From JAOUEA01 sp963821925 (lineage in GTDB: Bacteria; Actinomycetota; UBA4738; HRBIN12): a stretch of 64,000 bases of DNA. Shown piece after piece: positions 9,599-19,779 of the stretch (position 1 is the stretch's first letter; every line of letters begins with the position of its first letter). The position numbers were made by a program, and so were the translations under genes. The notes under the pieces are model-generated. The model was not told the DNA's origin. It worked only from the letters and a program-made list of their open reading frames with translations, and did not search any database. The stretch covers positions 868,001 to 932,000 of the forward strand of contig CAWGFO010000001.1 in the NCBI GenBank assembly GCA_963821925.1. The letters are read 5' to 3'.

Positions 9599-11155
9599 AG
9601 GAAGGCAACGTAGGCGACGGCAACGACGTACGGACTGCTCTTCGACACCACCCTGCGCGACGGCGAGCAGGCTCCCGGCATCGCGCTCACGCGCGCCGAG
9701 AAGGTCGAGATCGCCGAGCAGCTCGCGCGGCTGAACGTGGACATCCTCGAGGCCGGGTTCCCGGTCTCGTCCGAGGGTGAGTTCGACGCCGTGGCCGAGA
9801 TCGCGTCCAGCGTGCGCGGTCCGGTGATCGCGGCGCTCGCCCGCACCACCGAAGGAGACGTCCGCCGCGCGGCCGAGGCGCTGAAGGGCGCGGAGGCCTG
9901 GCGGATCCACACGTTCATCTCCACCAGTCAGATCCACATGGAGGACATGCTCCGCATGTCGCACCGACCAGGTGCTCGACGCGATCCGCGACAACGTGAA
10001 GCTCGCCGTCAGCTACACCGACGACGTCGAGTTCTCCGCGCAGGACGCGACACGCACCGAGCTGGACTTCCTGCTCGAGTGCTTCCGCGTGGCGGTGGAG
10101 TGTGGCGCCACCACGATCAACGTCCCCGACACGGTGGGGTACGCCACTCCCACGGAGTTCGGTGAGCTCGTCCGCATCGTCCGCGACGCGACGCCGGATC
10201 ACGTGGTCATCTCCACGCACTGCCACAACGACCTGGGCCTGGCGGTCGCGAACTCGCTGGCCGGGATCGAGAACGGCGCCCGGCAGGTCGAGGTCGCGGT
10301 GAACGGGATCGGCGAGCGGGCGGGCAACTGCTCGCTCGAGGAGATCGCGATGATCGTCCGCACGCGCGGTCAGGCGCTCCAGAAGCAGCACCACCTCAGC
10401 ATCAAGGAGATCGTGCGGACGTCGCGCCTGGTCGCGATGACGACCGGCTACAGCGTCCAGCCGAACAAGGCGGTGGTCGGGTCCAGCGCGTTCGCGCACG
10501 AGAGTGGGATCCACCAGCACGGGGTGCTCAGCAACCGCGCCACCTACGAGATCATGGACCCGGTCGAGATCGGGCTCGAGGGTAGCGCGCTGGTGCTGGG
10601 CAAGCATTCCGGGCGCCACGCGTTCATCGACGCCCTCGACAAGATCGGCATCACGCTGGACGAGGGCGCCCTGAACCGCGCGTTCGGTCGGTTCAAGGAC
10701 CTCGCCGATCGCAAGGTGCAGATCACCGATCTGGACCTGTCGGCGATCGTGGCCGAGGAGCTGGGGGCCGCCGACGAGGATCTCCTCCTTCTCGAATCCG
10801 TGATCGTCGGCGGGGGCACCCACCTGCAGCCCCGCGCCACGGTCCACCTGAAGAAAGGCGACGAGACGATCGAGGAGTCCGCGATCGGCGACGGCCTGAT
10901 CGACGCGGCGATGGGCGCGATCGCGCGTGCCGCCGGCGTGGAGGCGAGACTCATCAGCTTCCACGTGTCGTCGGTGACGGGCGGCTCCGACGCGCTCGGT
11001 GACGTGGTCGTGCAGCTCGAGATCGACGGGCGTCGCGTCACCGGACGCGGCGTGGCCACCGACGTCGTGGAGGCCAGTGCCCGCGCCTACCTGGCGGCCG
11101 TGAACCGCGCGCTCCAGGTGACCGGCGCCGCCGCCCGAACGAGGAGACGCCGTGA
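9595..11155 (+). CDS. leuA: 2-isopropylmalate synthase (frameshifted)
   Basis: Condenses acetyl-CoA with 2-ketoisovalerate, the committed step of leucine synthesis. DTTLRDGEQAPGIALT near the N-terminus, the metal-binding HCHNDLGLAVANSLAGIENG, VNGIGERAGNCSLEEI and HESGIHQHGVL are all present, followed by a complete C-terminal regulatory domain of about 150 residues (from DRKVQITDLDLSAIVAEEL), so leucine feedback control is likely. Frame changes near 9635 and 9960 are certain; a third near 11130 is inferred because the frame ending PNEETP stops at 11155 and overlaps the leuB GTG. About 520 codons, as usual. Confidence 0.92.
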
Positions 11156-12218
11156 CGGAGCGCAGCTACCGGGTCGGCGTGATCCCGGGCGACGGCACGG
11201 GGCCGGAGGTCGTGCGCGAGGGCCTGAAGGTCCTCGACGCGGTCCGCGACGGCTTCGCGACGGAACTCGTCGAGTTCGACCTGGGCGGCGATCGGTACCT
11301 CCGCACCGGTGAGATGCTCCCCGACGACGAGCTCGAGCGAGCTGCGCGAGCTTCGACGCGATCTTCCTCGGCGCGGTCGGCGACTCCCGACGTGAAGCCG
11401 GGCATCCTCGAAAGCGGCATCCTGCTGAAGGCTCGGTTCGAGCTGGATCAGTACATCAACCTTCGGCCGGTGAAGCTCTATCCGAGCGTTGAGACGCCGT
11501 CTCAAGGACAAGGACCGGACGACATCGACTTCGTCGTCGTGCGCGAGAACACGGAGGGGCTCTACGCCGGCGCCGGCGGCTTCCACCGCAAGGGACACCC
11601 GAGTCGAGGTCGCGGTGCAGGAGTCGATCAACACGCGGCACGGGCGTCGAGCGGATGCGTCCGCTACGCGTTCGACTTGGCGATGCAGCGCAACCGGCGC
11701 AGGAAGCTCACGCTCGTGCGGCAAGACGAACGTGCTGACGTTCGCGGGCGACCTGTGGGAGCGCGCGTTCGACGAGGTGGCGGCGGAGTATCCGGACATC
11801 AGCCCGATTACGCGCACGTCGACGCGACATGCATGTGGTTCGTGAAGAACCCGGAGTGGTTCGACGTGATCGTCACCGACAACATGTTCGGCGACATCAT
11901 CACCGACCTCGGCGCGATGATCCAGGGCGGCATGGGCATCGCCGCGGGCGGGAACATCAACCCGACCGGCGTCTCGATGTTCGAGCCGATCGGCGGCTCG
12001 GCGCCGAAGTACACCGGCAAGGACGTGATCAACCCGCTGGCGGCGATCGGCGCGGTCGCAGATGCTGCTCGCCAGCTCGGCGAGGACGACGCGGCCGACG
12101 CAGGTCGACCGGGGGATCCGCGCCGCGACGGCAGCAGATGAAGAGCATGCGGGCAGGCGAGATGGGCATGGATACCGCCGAGGTCGGCGATCTCGTCGTC
12201 CAGGGGATGCGAACGTGA
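11152..12218 (+). CDS. leuB: 3-isopropylmalate dehydrogenase (frameshifted)
   Basis: NAD-dependent oxidative decarboxylase of leucine synthesis. YRVGVIPGDGTGPEVVREGL at the N-terminus, VVRENTEGLYAGAG for substrate binding, DVIVTDNMFGDIITDLGAMI for metal binding and MFEPIGGSAPKYTGKDVINP are all present. The GTG start at 11152 overlaps the leuA stop and follows GAGGAG. Frame changes lie near 11340, 11490, 11600, 11720, 11810, 12060 and 12110. The tail MKSMRAGEMGMDTAEVGDLV ends at 12218, overlapping the cimA start by 4 bases. About 355 codons, normal for the family. Confidence 0.9.
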
Positions 12219-13804
12219 CCGTCGAGCCTGCCGGCGCGGGCCCCCGGGTCGAGCTGTACGACACGACCCTGCGCGACGGCGCGCAGGGCACGGGGTTCTC
12301 GTACTCGATCGAGGATCGGCTGCGGATCCTGCACAAGATCGACCAGCTCGGCGTGCCGTTCATCGAAGGAGGCTGGCCGGGCGCGAACCCCCGCGACACC
12401 GAGTTCTTCAAGCTCGCCACGAAGGAGGACCTGCGCACGCCACGCTCACCTCGTTCGGGATGACGCGGAAGGCAGGGGAGCGCGTCGAGGATTCCTCGGT
12501 GCTGCGCGACCTGCTCGACACCGGCACCGAGTTCGTGTGCCTGGTGGGCAAGTCGTCGGACGTCCACGTGACCGAGGTCCTCCGTACCGATCTGGACGAG
12601 GGGGTCGCGATGGTGCGCGACTCGGTCGCGTTCCTGCGGACCCAGGACCGGCGCGTGTTCTTCGATGCCGAACATTTCTTCGACGGCTTCCGGAGCGATC
12701 CGGCGTACGCGATGCGCGTGCTCGAGGCGGCCCAGGAGGCGGGCGCGGAGCGGCTCGTGCTCTGCGACACGAACGGCGGCATGCTGCCGTTCGACATCGC
12801 GCGCATCGTCGACGAGGTCCGTGGCCGGGTCGGGACGCCGCTCGGGATCCACGTGCACAACGACGCCGGATGCGCGGTCGCGAACTCGCTGATCGCGGTC
12901 GAGCACGGCGCGTTCCAGGTGCAGGGCGTCGTGAACGGCTACGGCGAGCGAACCGGCAACGCCGACCTGATCCCGATCGCAGCCGAATCTCGTGCTGAAG
13001 ATGGGTGCCGGTGCTGCCCGACGGGGCGGAGGAGCGGCTCACCGAGGTCGCGCACTTCGTCGCCGAGGTCGCGAACCTGGCCCCCGACTCGCGCCAGCCG
13101 TACGCGGGCCGGTACGCCTTCACGCACAAGGCGGGGCTCCACGCGAGCGGCGTCGCCCGCATCGAGGAGGCGTACGAGCACGTGCGATCCGGAGTCGGTG
13201 GGCAACCGTCGCGGCATCGTCGCGAGCGACCTCGGTGGGGCAGCCACGCTCCGCATGAAGGCCGAGGAGTTCGGGGTCGAGCTGGCCGACGGCGCATCGG
13301 CCGCACTCGTGACCGAGCTGAAGGACCGCGAGGCCGCGGCTACACGTTCGAGGTCGCCGACGCCTCGCTCGAGCTGCTGATGCGCACCGCGCACGGTTGG
13401 GAGCAGGCGTTCTTCCAGGTCGAGAGCTACAGGGTGCTCGTCACGGAACGGTGGGACGAGGGCGCCGTCGCCGAGGCCACCGTCAAGGTGGTCACGAACG
13501 GCGAGCGCCACATCGAGAGCGCGGAGGGGCACGGGCCGGTCGGCGCGCTCGACAACGCGCTCCGCAAGGCGCTCTCGAACGAGTACCCGGCGCTCGACGA
13601 CATGAAGCTCGAGGACTACCGCGTACGGGTGCTCGACGAGACCGTCGGCACCGGCGCGATCGTGCGCGTCCTGATCGACACGTCGAACGGCGAGCGGGAA
13701 TGGACCACCGTCGGCGTGTCGGAGAACATCATCGAGGCGTCGTGGGAGGCGCTCGTCGACGCCTACCTGTACGGCCTCCTCCACCCCCGATCGGCGACGC
13801 CTGA
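12215..13804 (+). CDS. cimA: Citramalate synthase (frameshifted)
   Basis: LeuA-like enzyme of the citramalate branch, making (R)-citramalate from pyruvate and acetyl-CoA so that 2-ketobutyrate for isoleucine can be formed without threonine. The start VELYDTTLRDGAQGTGFSYS, FIEGGWPGANPRDTEFFK and DTGTEFVCLVGKSSDVHVTE are typical of CimA and not of LeuA; RLVLCDTNGGMLPFDIARIV and the C-terminal domain (KLEDYRVRVLDE, VSENIIEASWEALVDAYLYG) complete it. Frame changes lie near 12445, 13010, 13195, 13335 and the 3' end, so the stop at 13802-13804 is my best choice. Last gene of the operon; about 525 codons. Confidence 0.88.
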
Positions 13805-13848
13805 CCGATGGGCGACGGCGCGGGAGGGGCCGGGACGGACCGCCAGGC

Positions 13849-14395
13849 GTGAGCCCGGCGCGCTCGACCGGGGCGTCGACGATCCGCGCGGCCGGTCCCG
13901 GACGACGCTCGGCGCGATCGCCGAGGTCCACGTGGCGTCGTGGCGCTGGGCCTATCGCGACGACCTGCCGACGGCGTTCCTGGACGCCCTGAACGTCGAC
14001 GACCGGGCAACGATAGTGGACCCGGCTACTCGCCGAGGACGCTGGCACCGTGCTGGTCGCCGAGCGAGACGGCGTTCTCGTCGGCTTCTGCAGCTTCGGA
14101 CCCACCCGCGACGACGACGCCGCCGACGGACGGCCGAGATCGTGACGATCTACCTGGCCGAGTCGGACGCGGGCACCGGCATGGGACGTGCTCTGTTCGT
14201 GCGGATCCGGACCGGCTCCGCGCCGCGGCTCACGCGGGCGACGCTGTGGGTCATGGCGTCGAACGATCGGTCCCGTCGGTTCTACGAACGGGCGGGCTGG
14301 TCCTGGGACGGCACGACCAGCGATCATCGGTTCGACTGCGCGAACGTCCCGATCGTGCGGTACGCGGCACGCTCGAGGCGGCCCGGAGATCCGCG
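13849..14395 (+). CDS. GNAT-family N-acetyltransferase (frameshifted)
   Basis: Acetyl-CoA-dependent N-acetyltransferase of unknown substrate, about 180 residues. Pieces in different frames give the GNAT order: GASTIRAA at the start, IAEVHVASWRWAYRDDLP, GTVLVAERDGVLVGFCSFGP, EIVTIYLAESDAGTGMGRAL (the acetyl-CoA-binding turn) and ASNDRSRRFYERAGWSWDG. Frame changes lie near 13890, 14025, 14140 and 14205. The 3' end is not fixed: the last good frame continues through the carboxypeptidase on the other strand, so a stop has probably been lost. It starts 45 bases after cimA. Confidence 0.7.
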
Positions 14396-15652
14396 GTCCG
14401 GCGCGGAAGGCGGCGCCGCGTTCGCGTTCATGACGCGGACGATCGCGTCCTCGATCCGCACGGCTTCGTCCTTGCGATGCCCTTCGACAGGATCGAGAAC
14501 TCGACCCAGTCGCCCACCCGCTCGACCAGACCCAGCCGGAGAGCGCGGAGATCTCGTCAACGTGCCGGTCTTCGCCCGGAGGCGCACGTGGCCGAGCCGG
14601 CCCTCCAGCGTGCCCTGCCCGCCGGTCGGCAGCGCGAACCGCAGTGGGCCCCCACGGCTGGGTCTCCGCGCTCGAGCAGGCGCACCATCCCCGGCTGGTC
14701 ACGCGGTTCGCGTACGACAAGCCCGACGCGTCGTTCGCGAGCGCGGGGCGCCGTTCGCGTCGGTGAACGCGTCGAGCGGCGGCGCCTGCGCCGATCGACC
14801 CGGCCCGAGACCTCGGCGCCCAGGACCTTGCCCAGCACCTCCGCGTCGAAGTTGACGGAGTCGACGTTCATCCGCCGCAGGATGTCCACGACGGGGGCGG
14901 ACGAGATCGTGGCGATCTTCACCCGGGGGCGGCGACCCCACCCCGGCCGCTTCGTGACGGGATGCCGGCGGCTCGAGCTGCGCGGCAACGAGGTCGCCGC
15001 GCGCAGCTCGGGATCGCCGATGTGGCGGCCGTCGGACCCACGTTGCCGCGGAACGTGAGCGCCGTCGGCATCGCGACCTCGAAGGACGGGAAGTCGTCCT
15101 TCCATCCCTGCGCCCACCAGTCGCGCTCGAACGGTCCGGTGTCGCCGACCACGTGCCCGTCGATCCGACGGACGCCCTTCGCGCGATCGCGTCCGCGAGC
15201 GCCCCCAGCGCGTCGGGTGCGAGCTCGGGGTCGCCGTGCCCGACGAGCCAGAGGTCCCCGTCGATCACGCCGTCGACGGGCGCGGCCGATGGCCATCGCG
15301 CGCGTGGCGATCACCCGGTCGGGACGACCGCCTGCAGCAGCGCCATCGAGAGCAGCAGCTTCTCGTTCGACGCGGGGGGCCGCGCCACCCAGCCGAGATG
15401 TCCGTACAGCACCGACCGTCGTCGCCGATCGTCACCGACATCCGGGCTCGCCGATCAGCGCGTCGATCCGCTGCACCCACTTCGAGCGGCCGCTCGGCTC
15501 GACGGCGGGATCTGCCGGGGCAGTGGCGGAGCGGCCGGCGGCTCGGCGGCGACCGCGGCGATGGGGCGAGTCGCCGCAGGGTGACCGATGGAGAAGGTCG
15601 ACAGGCACGTGGACGATGGAACGAGGTTGGCAGCGCTACGGGTGGATCGCAC
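14390..15652 (-). CDS. dacB: D-alanyl-D-alanine carboxypeptidase/endopeptidase, PBP4 type (frameshifted)
   Basis: Peptidase S13 (PBP4/DacB) that trims or cleaves peptidoglycan cross-links outside the membrane. Three active-site motifs survive in order: SNEK (SxxK) in PASNEKLLLSMALL, SVN (SxN) in NVDSVNFDAEVLGKVLGA, and KTG in RLRAKTGTL. Other family blocks are DGDLWLVGHGDPEL and WWAQGWKDDFPSFEVAM. A GTG at 15652 gives a start with an Ala/Pro-rich export-like N-terminus. Frame changes are needed near 15470, 15420, 15330, 15180, 15030, 14750 and 14540. The exact 3' end near 14390 is uncertain because the last frame runs antisense into the acetyltransferase. Confidence 0.8.
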
Positions 15653-18600
15653 CCTGGGCGAGCGCCTCGGCCTCGGCGTGCATCTCGTGGCGCTCCTCGG
15701 AGCATCCTGGAGTGCCTCGCTCGAGCGGCCGCGCGAAGAAGTAGCCCTGCCCCAGGTCGCAGTTCAGCTCCATGAGCCGCTCGAGCTGGTCGGCGCGCTC
15801 GATGCCCTCGGCGACGGGCTTCAGGTTGAGGATGCCGGCCAGCTCGATCACCGCGGCGGTGAGCGCCGACGATTCGCCACCGTCGCCACCTCGTCGATGA
15901 AGGACTTGTCGACCTTGAGGATGTCGACGGGGAACCGACGGACGTAGTTGAGCGACGAGTAGCCGGTGCCGAAGTCGTCGATCGCGAGCAGCACGCCGAG
16001 CTCCTTCAGCTGGTTCAGCCGTTCGATCGCGAGCTCCATGTCCTGCATGACCATGCTCTCGGTGATCTCCAGGATCAACGTGGGCGCGGGGAGGCCGGTC
16101 TCGGCCAGGATGTCGCGCACCTCGTCCACGATCTCGGGCCGTGCGAGCTGACGCGCGGACAGGTTCACGGCCATGTGGAACGCCGGCTCCATGGGGAACT
16201 CGCCCTGCAGCTCCACCGCGTAGCGGCACGCTTCGCGGAGCACCCAGCGGCCGATCGGCGACGATCAGGCCGGTCTCCTCGGCCAGCGGGATGAACTCGA
16301 GCGGCTGCACGATGCCGCGGTCGGGGTGGATCCAGCGGATCAGCGCTTCGACGCCGGTGATCCTGCCCGACTCCAGCTCGATCACCGGCTGGTAGTGCAG
16401 GATGAACTCGTCGTGCTCGAGCGCGCGTTGCAGGTCGGCCTTCAGCTCCAGGCGCCGCAACGCGGTGTCGTGCATCTCGGGCTCGAAGACCTGGTAGCGG
16501 CCCTTGCCCTTCTCCTTCGCCATGTACATCGCGACGTCGGCGTTGCGCATCAGCGCCTCGGCGGCGTCCTCGCCGACCGTCGCCGGCGCCCTCGGAGACG
16601 GCGATGCCGACGCTCGCGCGGATGAACACGTCCTTGCCTTCGAGCGCGAACGGGACCTCGAGCATCTGCATGATCCGGTCGGCGACGTCCGCCGCCTGGA
16701 TGCCTTCGCCGCCGTCCTCCAGGAGGATCGCGAACTCGTCCCCGCCCAGTCGAGCGGCGGTGTCGGCCGCGCGCAGCACGTTCTTCAGCCGGTCGCCGAC
16801 CTGGAGCAGGAGCCCGTCGCCGGCGGCGTGCCCGAGGGAGTCGTTGATCGTCTTGAAGTCGTCGATGTCCATGAACAGCACGGCGACCGGCTTGCGGTCG
16901 CGCTCCTGTCGCTCGATCGCGTGCAACACGCGATCGCGGAACAGCGCCCGGTTGGCCAGGTTGGTGACCGGGTCGTGGAACGCCTGGTGCGAGAGCTGCT
17001 CCTCGAACTGCTTGCGCTCGGTGATGTCGCGGGTGTTGAGCACGATCCCGCGGACGTTCGGATCGTGCAGCAGGCTCGTGCGCAGGGTCTCGGTGGCCAT
17101 GTACGTGCCGTCCGATGGCGCAGGCGGAACTCGACGGGCCCGTGTGTCCCTCGCCGTCGCCGACCGACGTGAGGAACGACAGGACCCGCGTCTTGTCGTC
17201 CTGGTGGACCAGGTCGATGAAGCGCGTGCCCTCGAGCTCCCCGGGGTCGGAGCCGAGCACCCGAGGCGCCGACGGGCTCGCGTAGCGGACCACGGTGGTC
17301 GGCTCGATGACGGTCACGACGTCCGACGAGTTCTTGACGAACGACGCGAACCGCGCCTCGCTCTGACGCAGCAGCAGGTCCTCGGTCAGGGCCGCGCTCT
17401 CGAGCGCGAGCGCGACCTGCGAGGAGAGCGCCCGGAGGCTGTCGGCGGCGGTGCGGGCATCTCCTCGGGCGTCGACACGATCATGAGCCCGCGGAACTCG
17501 TCGCGCATGAACAACGGCGCGACGAGGACGGAGCCCTCGTCGTGAGCGGGGAGCGCGAGCGGGTCGCGGATCGTGCTCTCGTGGGTCTGCACGACGTAGG
17601 CGTCGCGATCCAGCAACCGCTGCCGCTTCCAGTCCTGCAGGATGTCCAGGGAGAAGCGCGAGCCCACGACATCGGCGCGCTCGCCGTCGGCGGCGACCAC
17701 CTCGAGGCGGCCCGCCTCGTGGCGCCCTCGCACAGCCGGATCGCCGCGTCGACGCCCGCCAGCGACTGGGCGGCATCGATCGCCGCGGCGTGGATCGCCT
17801 CGCGGTTCGTCGCCGTCACGAGCGCGACTCCCGCTTCGCGCAGCGCACGCTCGCGCCGGCGGACTTCTCTTGCTGGCGGACCAGTCCTGACATCCTCGCG
17901 ATGACGAGGAGGAACAGGACGATCGACGCGACGCTGAGCACGCTGGTATCGACGGGCTCTCCACGGAAGTTCTGCACGAGGCGGAGTACCGGCGGCGCGA
18001 TCGCCGCCGACGTCAGCAGCGCGAGACGCCCGAAGGTCAGACGGTCGTCCCACTCGGGGGTCTGCTCGGTCAGCTGTCGCATCGACGGGTGCAGGGCCGC
18101 GGTGCCCAGCAATACGTAGAACGCCATCCATCCCACCTCGAGCCACCCGGAGCCCGGCTGATAGCCGCTTGCGGTGTACAGCCCGAACCACGCGTAGATC
18201 GCGTCGGTCACGAAGAGCGCGCCGATCGCCGCGATCATCAGGAAGAACGCCACCGGCTTGCGCCCTGCCCCGAACGCCAATCGGATCGACACGGCGGCCA
18301 GCAGCAGGTCCATCATCGGGTAGGCCATCGCCGTCAGCTTGGTCTTCAGGTCGAGCTCGGCCAGGTGGATGTACGGCGAGATCAGCAGCACCCATGAGAC
18401 CGTCCCGACGCCCACCGCGATCATCAGGGAGTCGAGCAGGCTCGATCGGTCGCGCCCCGGGGTCCGCGCCCGGATCATCATCATCATCCCGGCGATCAGG
18501 CAGGGGTAGACGGCGAGGTACAGCATGTCGGCGATCCCGGGGAACGGAACATCGCCTGCGGGGTTGAAGGTGTAGTCGAGCCGGAACACGCTGGGCAAGA

Positions 18601-18844
18601 GCTCGTGGAACTGGTCGTAGTTGTACGAGACGACGTCGCCCGCGATGAAGATCAACTGTCCGATCGCGATCAGGTACCAGGGCCACCGCTTCTCGGGCTG
18701 GTGGATCCGCACCGCCACGAGGATGAGGATGGGCGAGCTCAGCCCGATCAGATTGAAGAGGATGCTGTTCTGCCCCATGGCGTAGTACAGGGCCGTCGCG
18801 GCGACCGCGAGCACGGGGTACAGGTACCAGGCGCGGTTCTTCAC
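15636..18844 (-). CDS. Membrane GAF-PAS-GGDEF-EAL cyclic-di-GMP protein (frameshifted)
   Basis: About 1070 residues with, in order, some ten hydrophobic helices (residues 1-330), a GAF domain (REAGVALVTATNREAIHAAA onward), a PAS domain (FASFVKNSSDVVTVIEPTTV), a GGDEF diguanylate cyclase domain with the intact motif RLGGDEFAILLED, and an EAL phosphodiesterase domain with EALIRW, VNLSARQLARPEI and DDFGTGYSSLNY. Both catalytic motifs are kept, so it may make and degrade cyclic di-GMP under control of membrane and GAF/PAS input. GTG start at 18844. Frame changes near 17860, 17730, 17460, 17120, 16590, 16250 and 15880. The 5' 1 kb encoding the membrane part is clean. The dacB start overlaps its 3' end. 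Confidence 0.88.
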
Positions 18845-18996
18845 CCATGCGGTATCGGGTTGAGCGACGCACCGCGTGATACCTGATTTCGGGTAGCCCG
18901 GTCCCGGCGGACCGGGGCTGACCTGCGGTTGGACGTTCTCCGGGCTTATTCCTCCGGGTCGTGGCGCCGGCCGATCGTGTGTGGGAGGGTTCCGTC

Positions 18997-19776
18997 ATGA
19001 CCGAGGGTCGGCCGGATCCTGCGCGCCCGCTGGCGGGCAAGGCCGCGCTGGTTACGGGCGGGACCTCGGGCATCGGACTCGCCGTCGTCGAGCGGTTCGT
19101 GGCGGCCGGCGCCGAGGCGGTCGCCCTCGCTCGGCACGCGCGCCCCGAGGTGGAGGCGGCGGGCGGTCACATGGTCGAGGGCGACGTCGCCGACGCCGTG
19201 AGGATGGCGGCCGCGTTCTCAGAAGCGGTCGAGCTCGTCGGGCCGCTCGACATCGTCGTCTTGAACGCCGGGATCAGCGAGCTCGATGGCGGCGGGCTGG
19301 ACGCGATGGATGCCGGCGCGGTGGAGCGGATGCTCGCCGTGAACACGATGGGCGTCTTCCACGGGCTCGGTCAGGCGGCCACGCACATGCGCGACGGAGG
19401 GAGCGTGATCATCACGGCCACGGCCGCGCTGCACTGGGCGTTCCCCGACTATCTCGGGTACACGCTGTCGAAGGCGCCGCTCCGATCGATGTGCGTGCAC
19501 GCCGCGATGAAGCTCGGCGCCCGCGGGATCCGCGTGAACACCGTGAGCCCTGGGACGATCCTCACAGAGATGCAGCCCGACGATGACCGGGAGGCGACGA
19601 TCTGCCGGATCGTGACCTGTCTCGGCCGGGTGGGCACGCCCGACGACGTCGCCGGCGCGTACGTCTTCCTCGCCGGCGACGACAGCCGCTACGTGACCGG
19701 GACCGACCTGCGCGTCGACGGCGGCTGGCTCGACGGGATCACGTACGGAGAGGCCGAGCGGCTCTTGCACGAGTAG
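18997..19776 (+). CDS. Short-chain dehydrogenase/reductase
   Basis: Classical SDR of 259 residues, an NAD(P)-dependent oxidoreductase of unknown substrate. It has the cofactor motif TGGTSGIG near residue 22, VLNAGISE, the active-site YTLSK and the VNTVSPGTILTEM segment. The serine 13 residues before the catalytic Tyr is replaced by Thr (TATAALHW), which is unusual. I chose the ATG at 18997 because GGGAGGG lies upstream; an earlier in-frame start at 18961 has none. It is convergent with the next gene, with three bases between the stops. Confidence 0.88.
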   Translation: MTEGRPDPARPLAGKAALVTGGTSGIGLAVVERFVAAGAEAVALARHARPEVEAAGGHMVEGDVADAVRMAAAFSEAVELVGPLDIVVLNAGISELDGGGLDAMDAGAVERMLAVNTMGVFHGLGQAATHMRDGGSVIITATAALHWAFPDYLGYTLSKAPLRSMCVHAAMKLGARGIRVNTVSPGTILTEMQPDDDREATICRIVTCLGRVGTPDDVAGAYVFLAGDDSRYVTGTDLRVDGGWLDGITYGEAERLLHE

Positions 19777-19779
19777 TCC

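Noticed and set aside
6312..13804. Programmed ribosomal frameshifting in the ilv-leu genes.
   Set aside because: There are dozens of shifts in both directions with no slippery sequence or common structure; indel errors explain them better.
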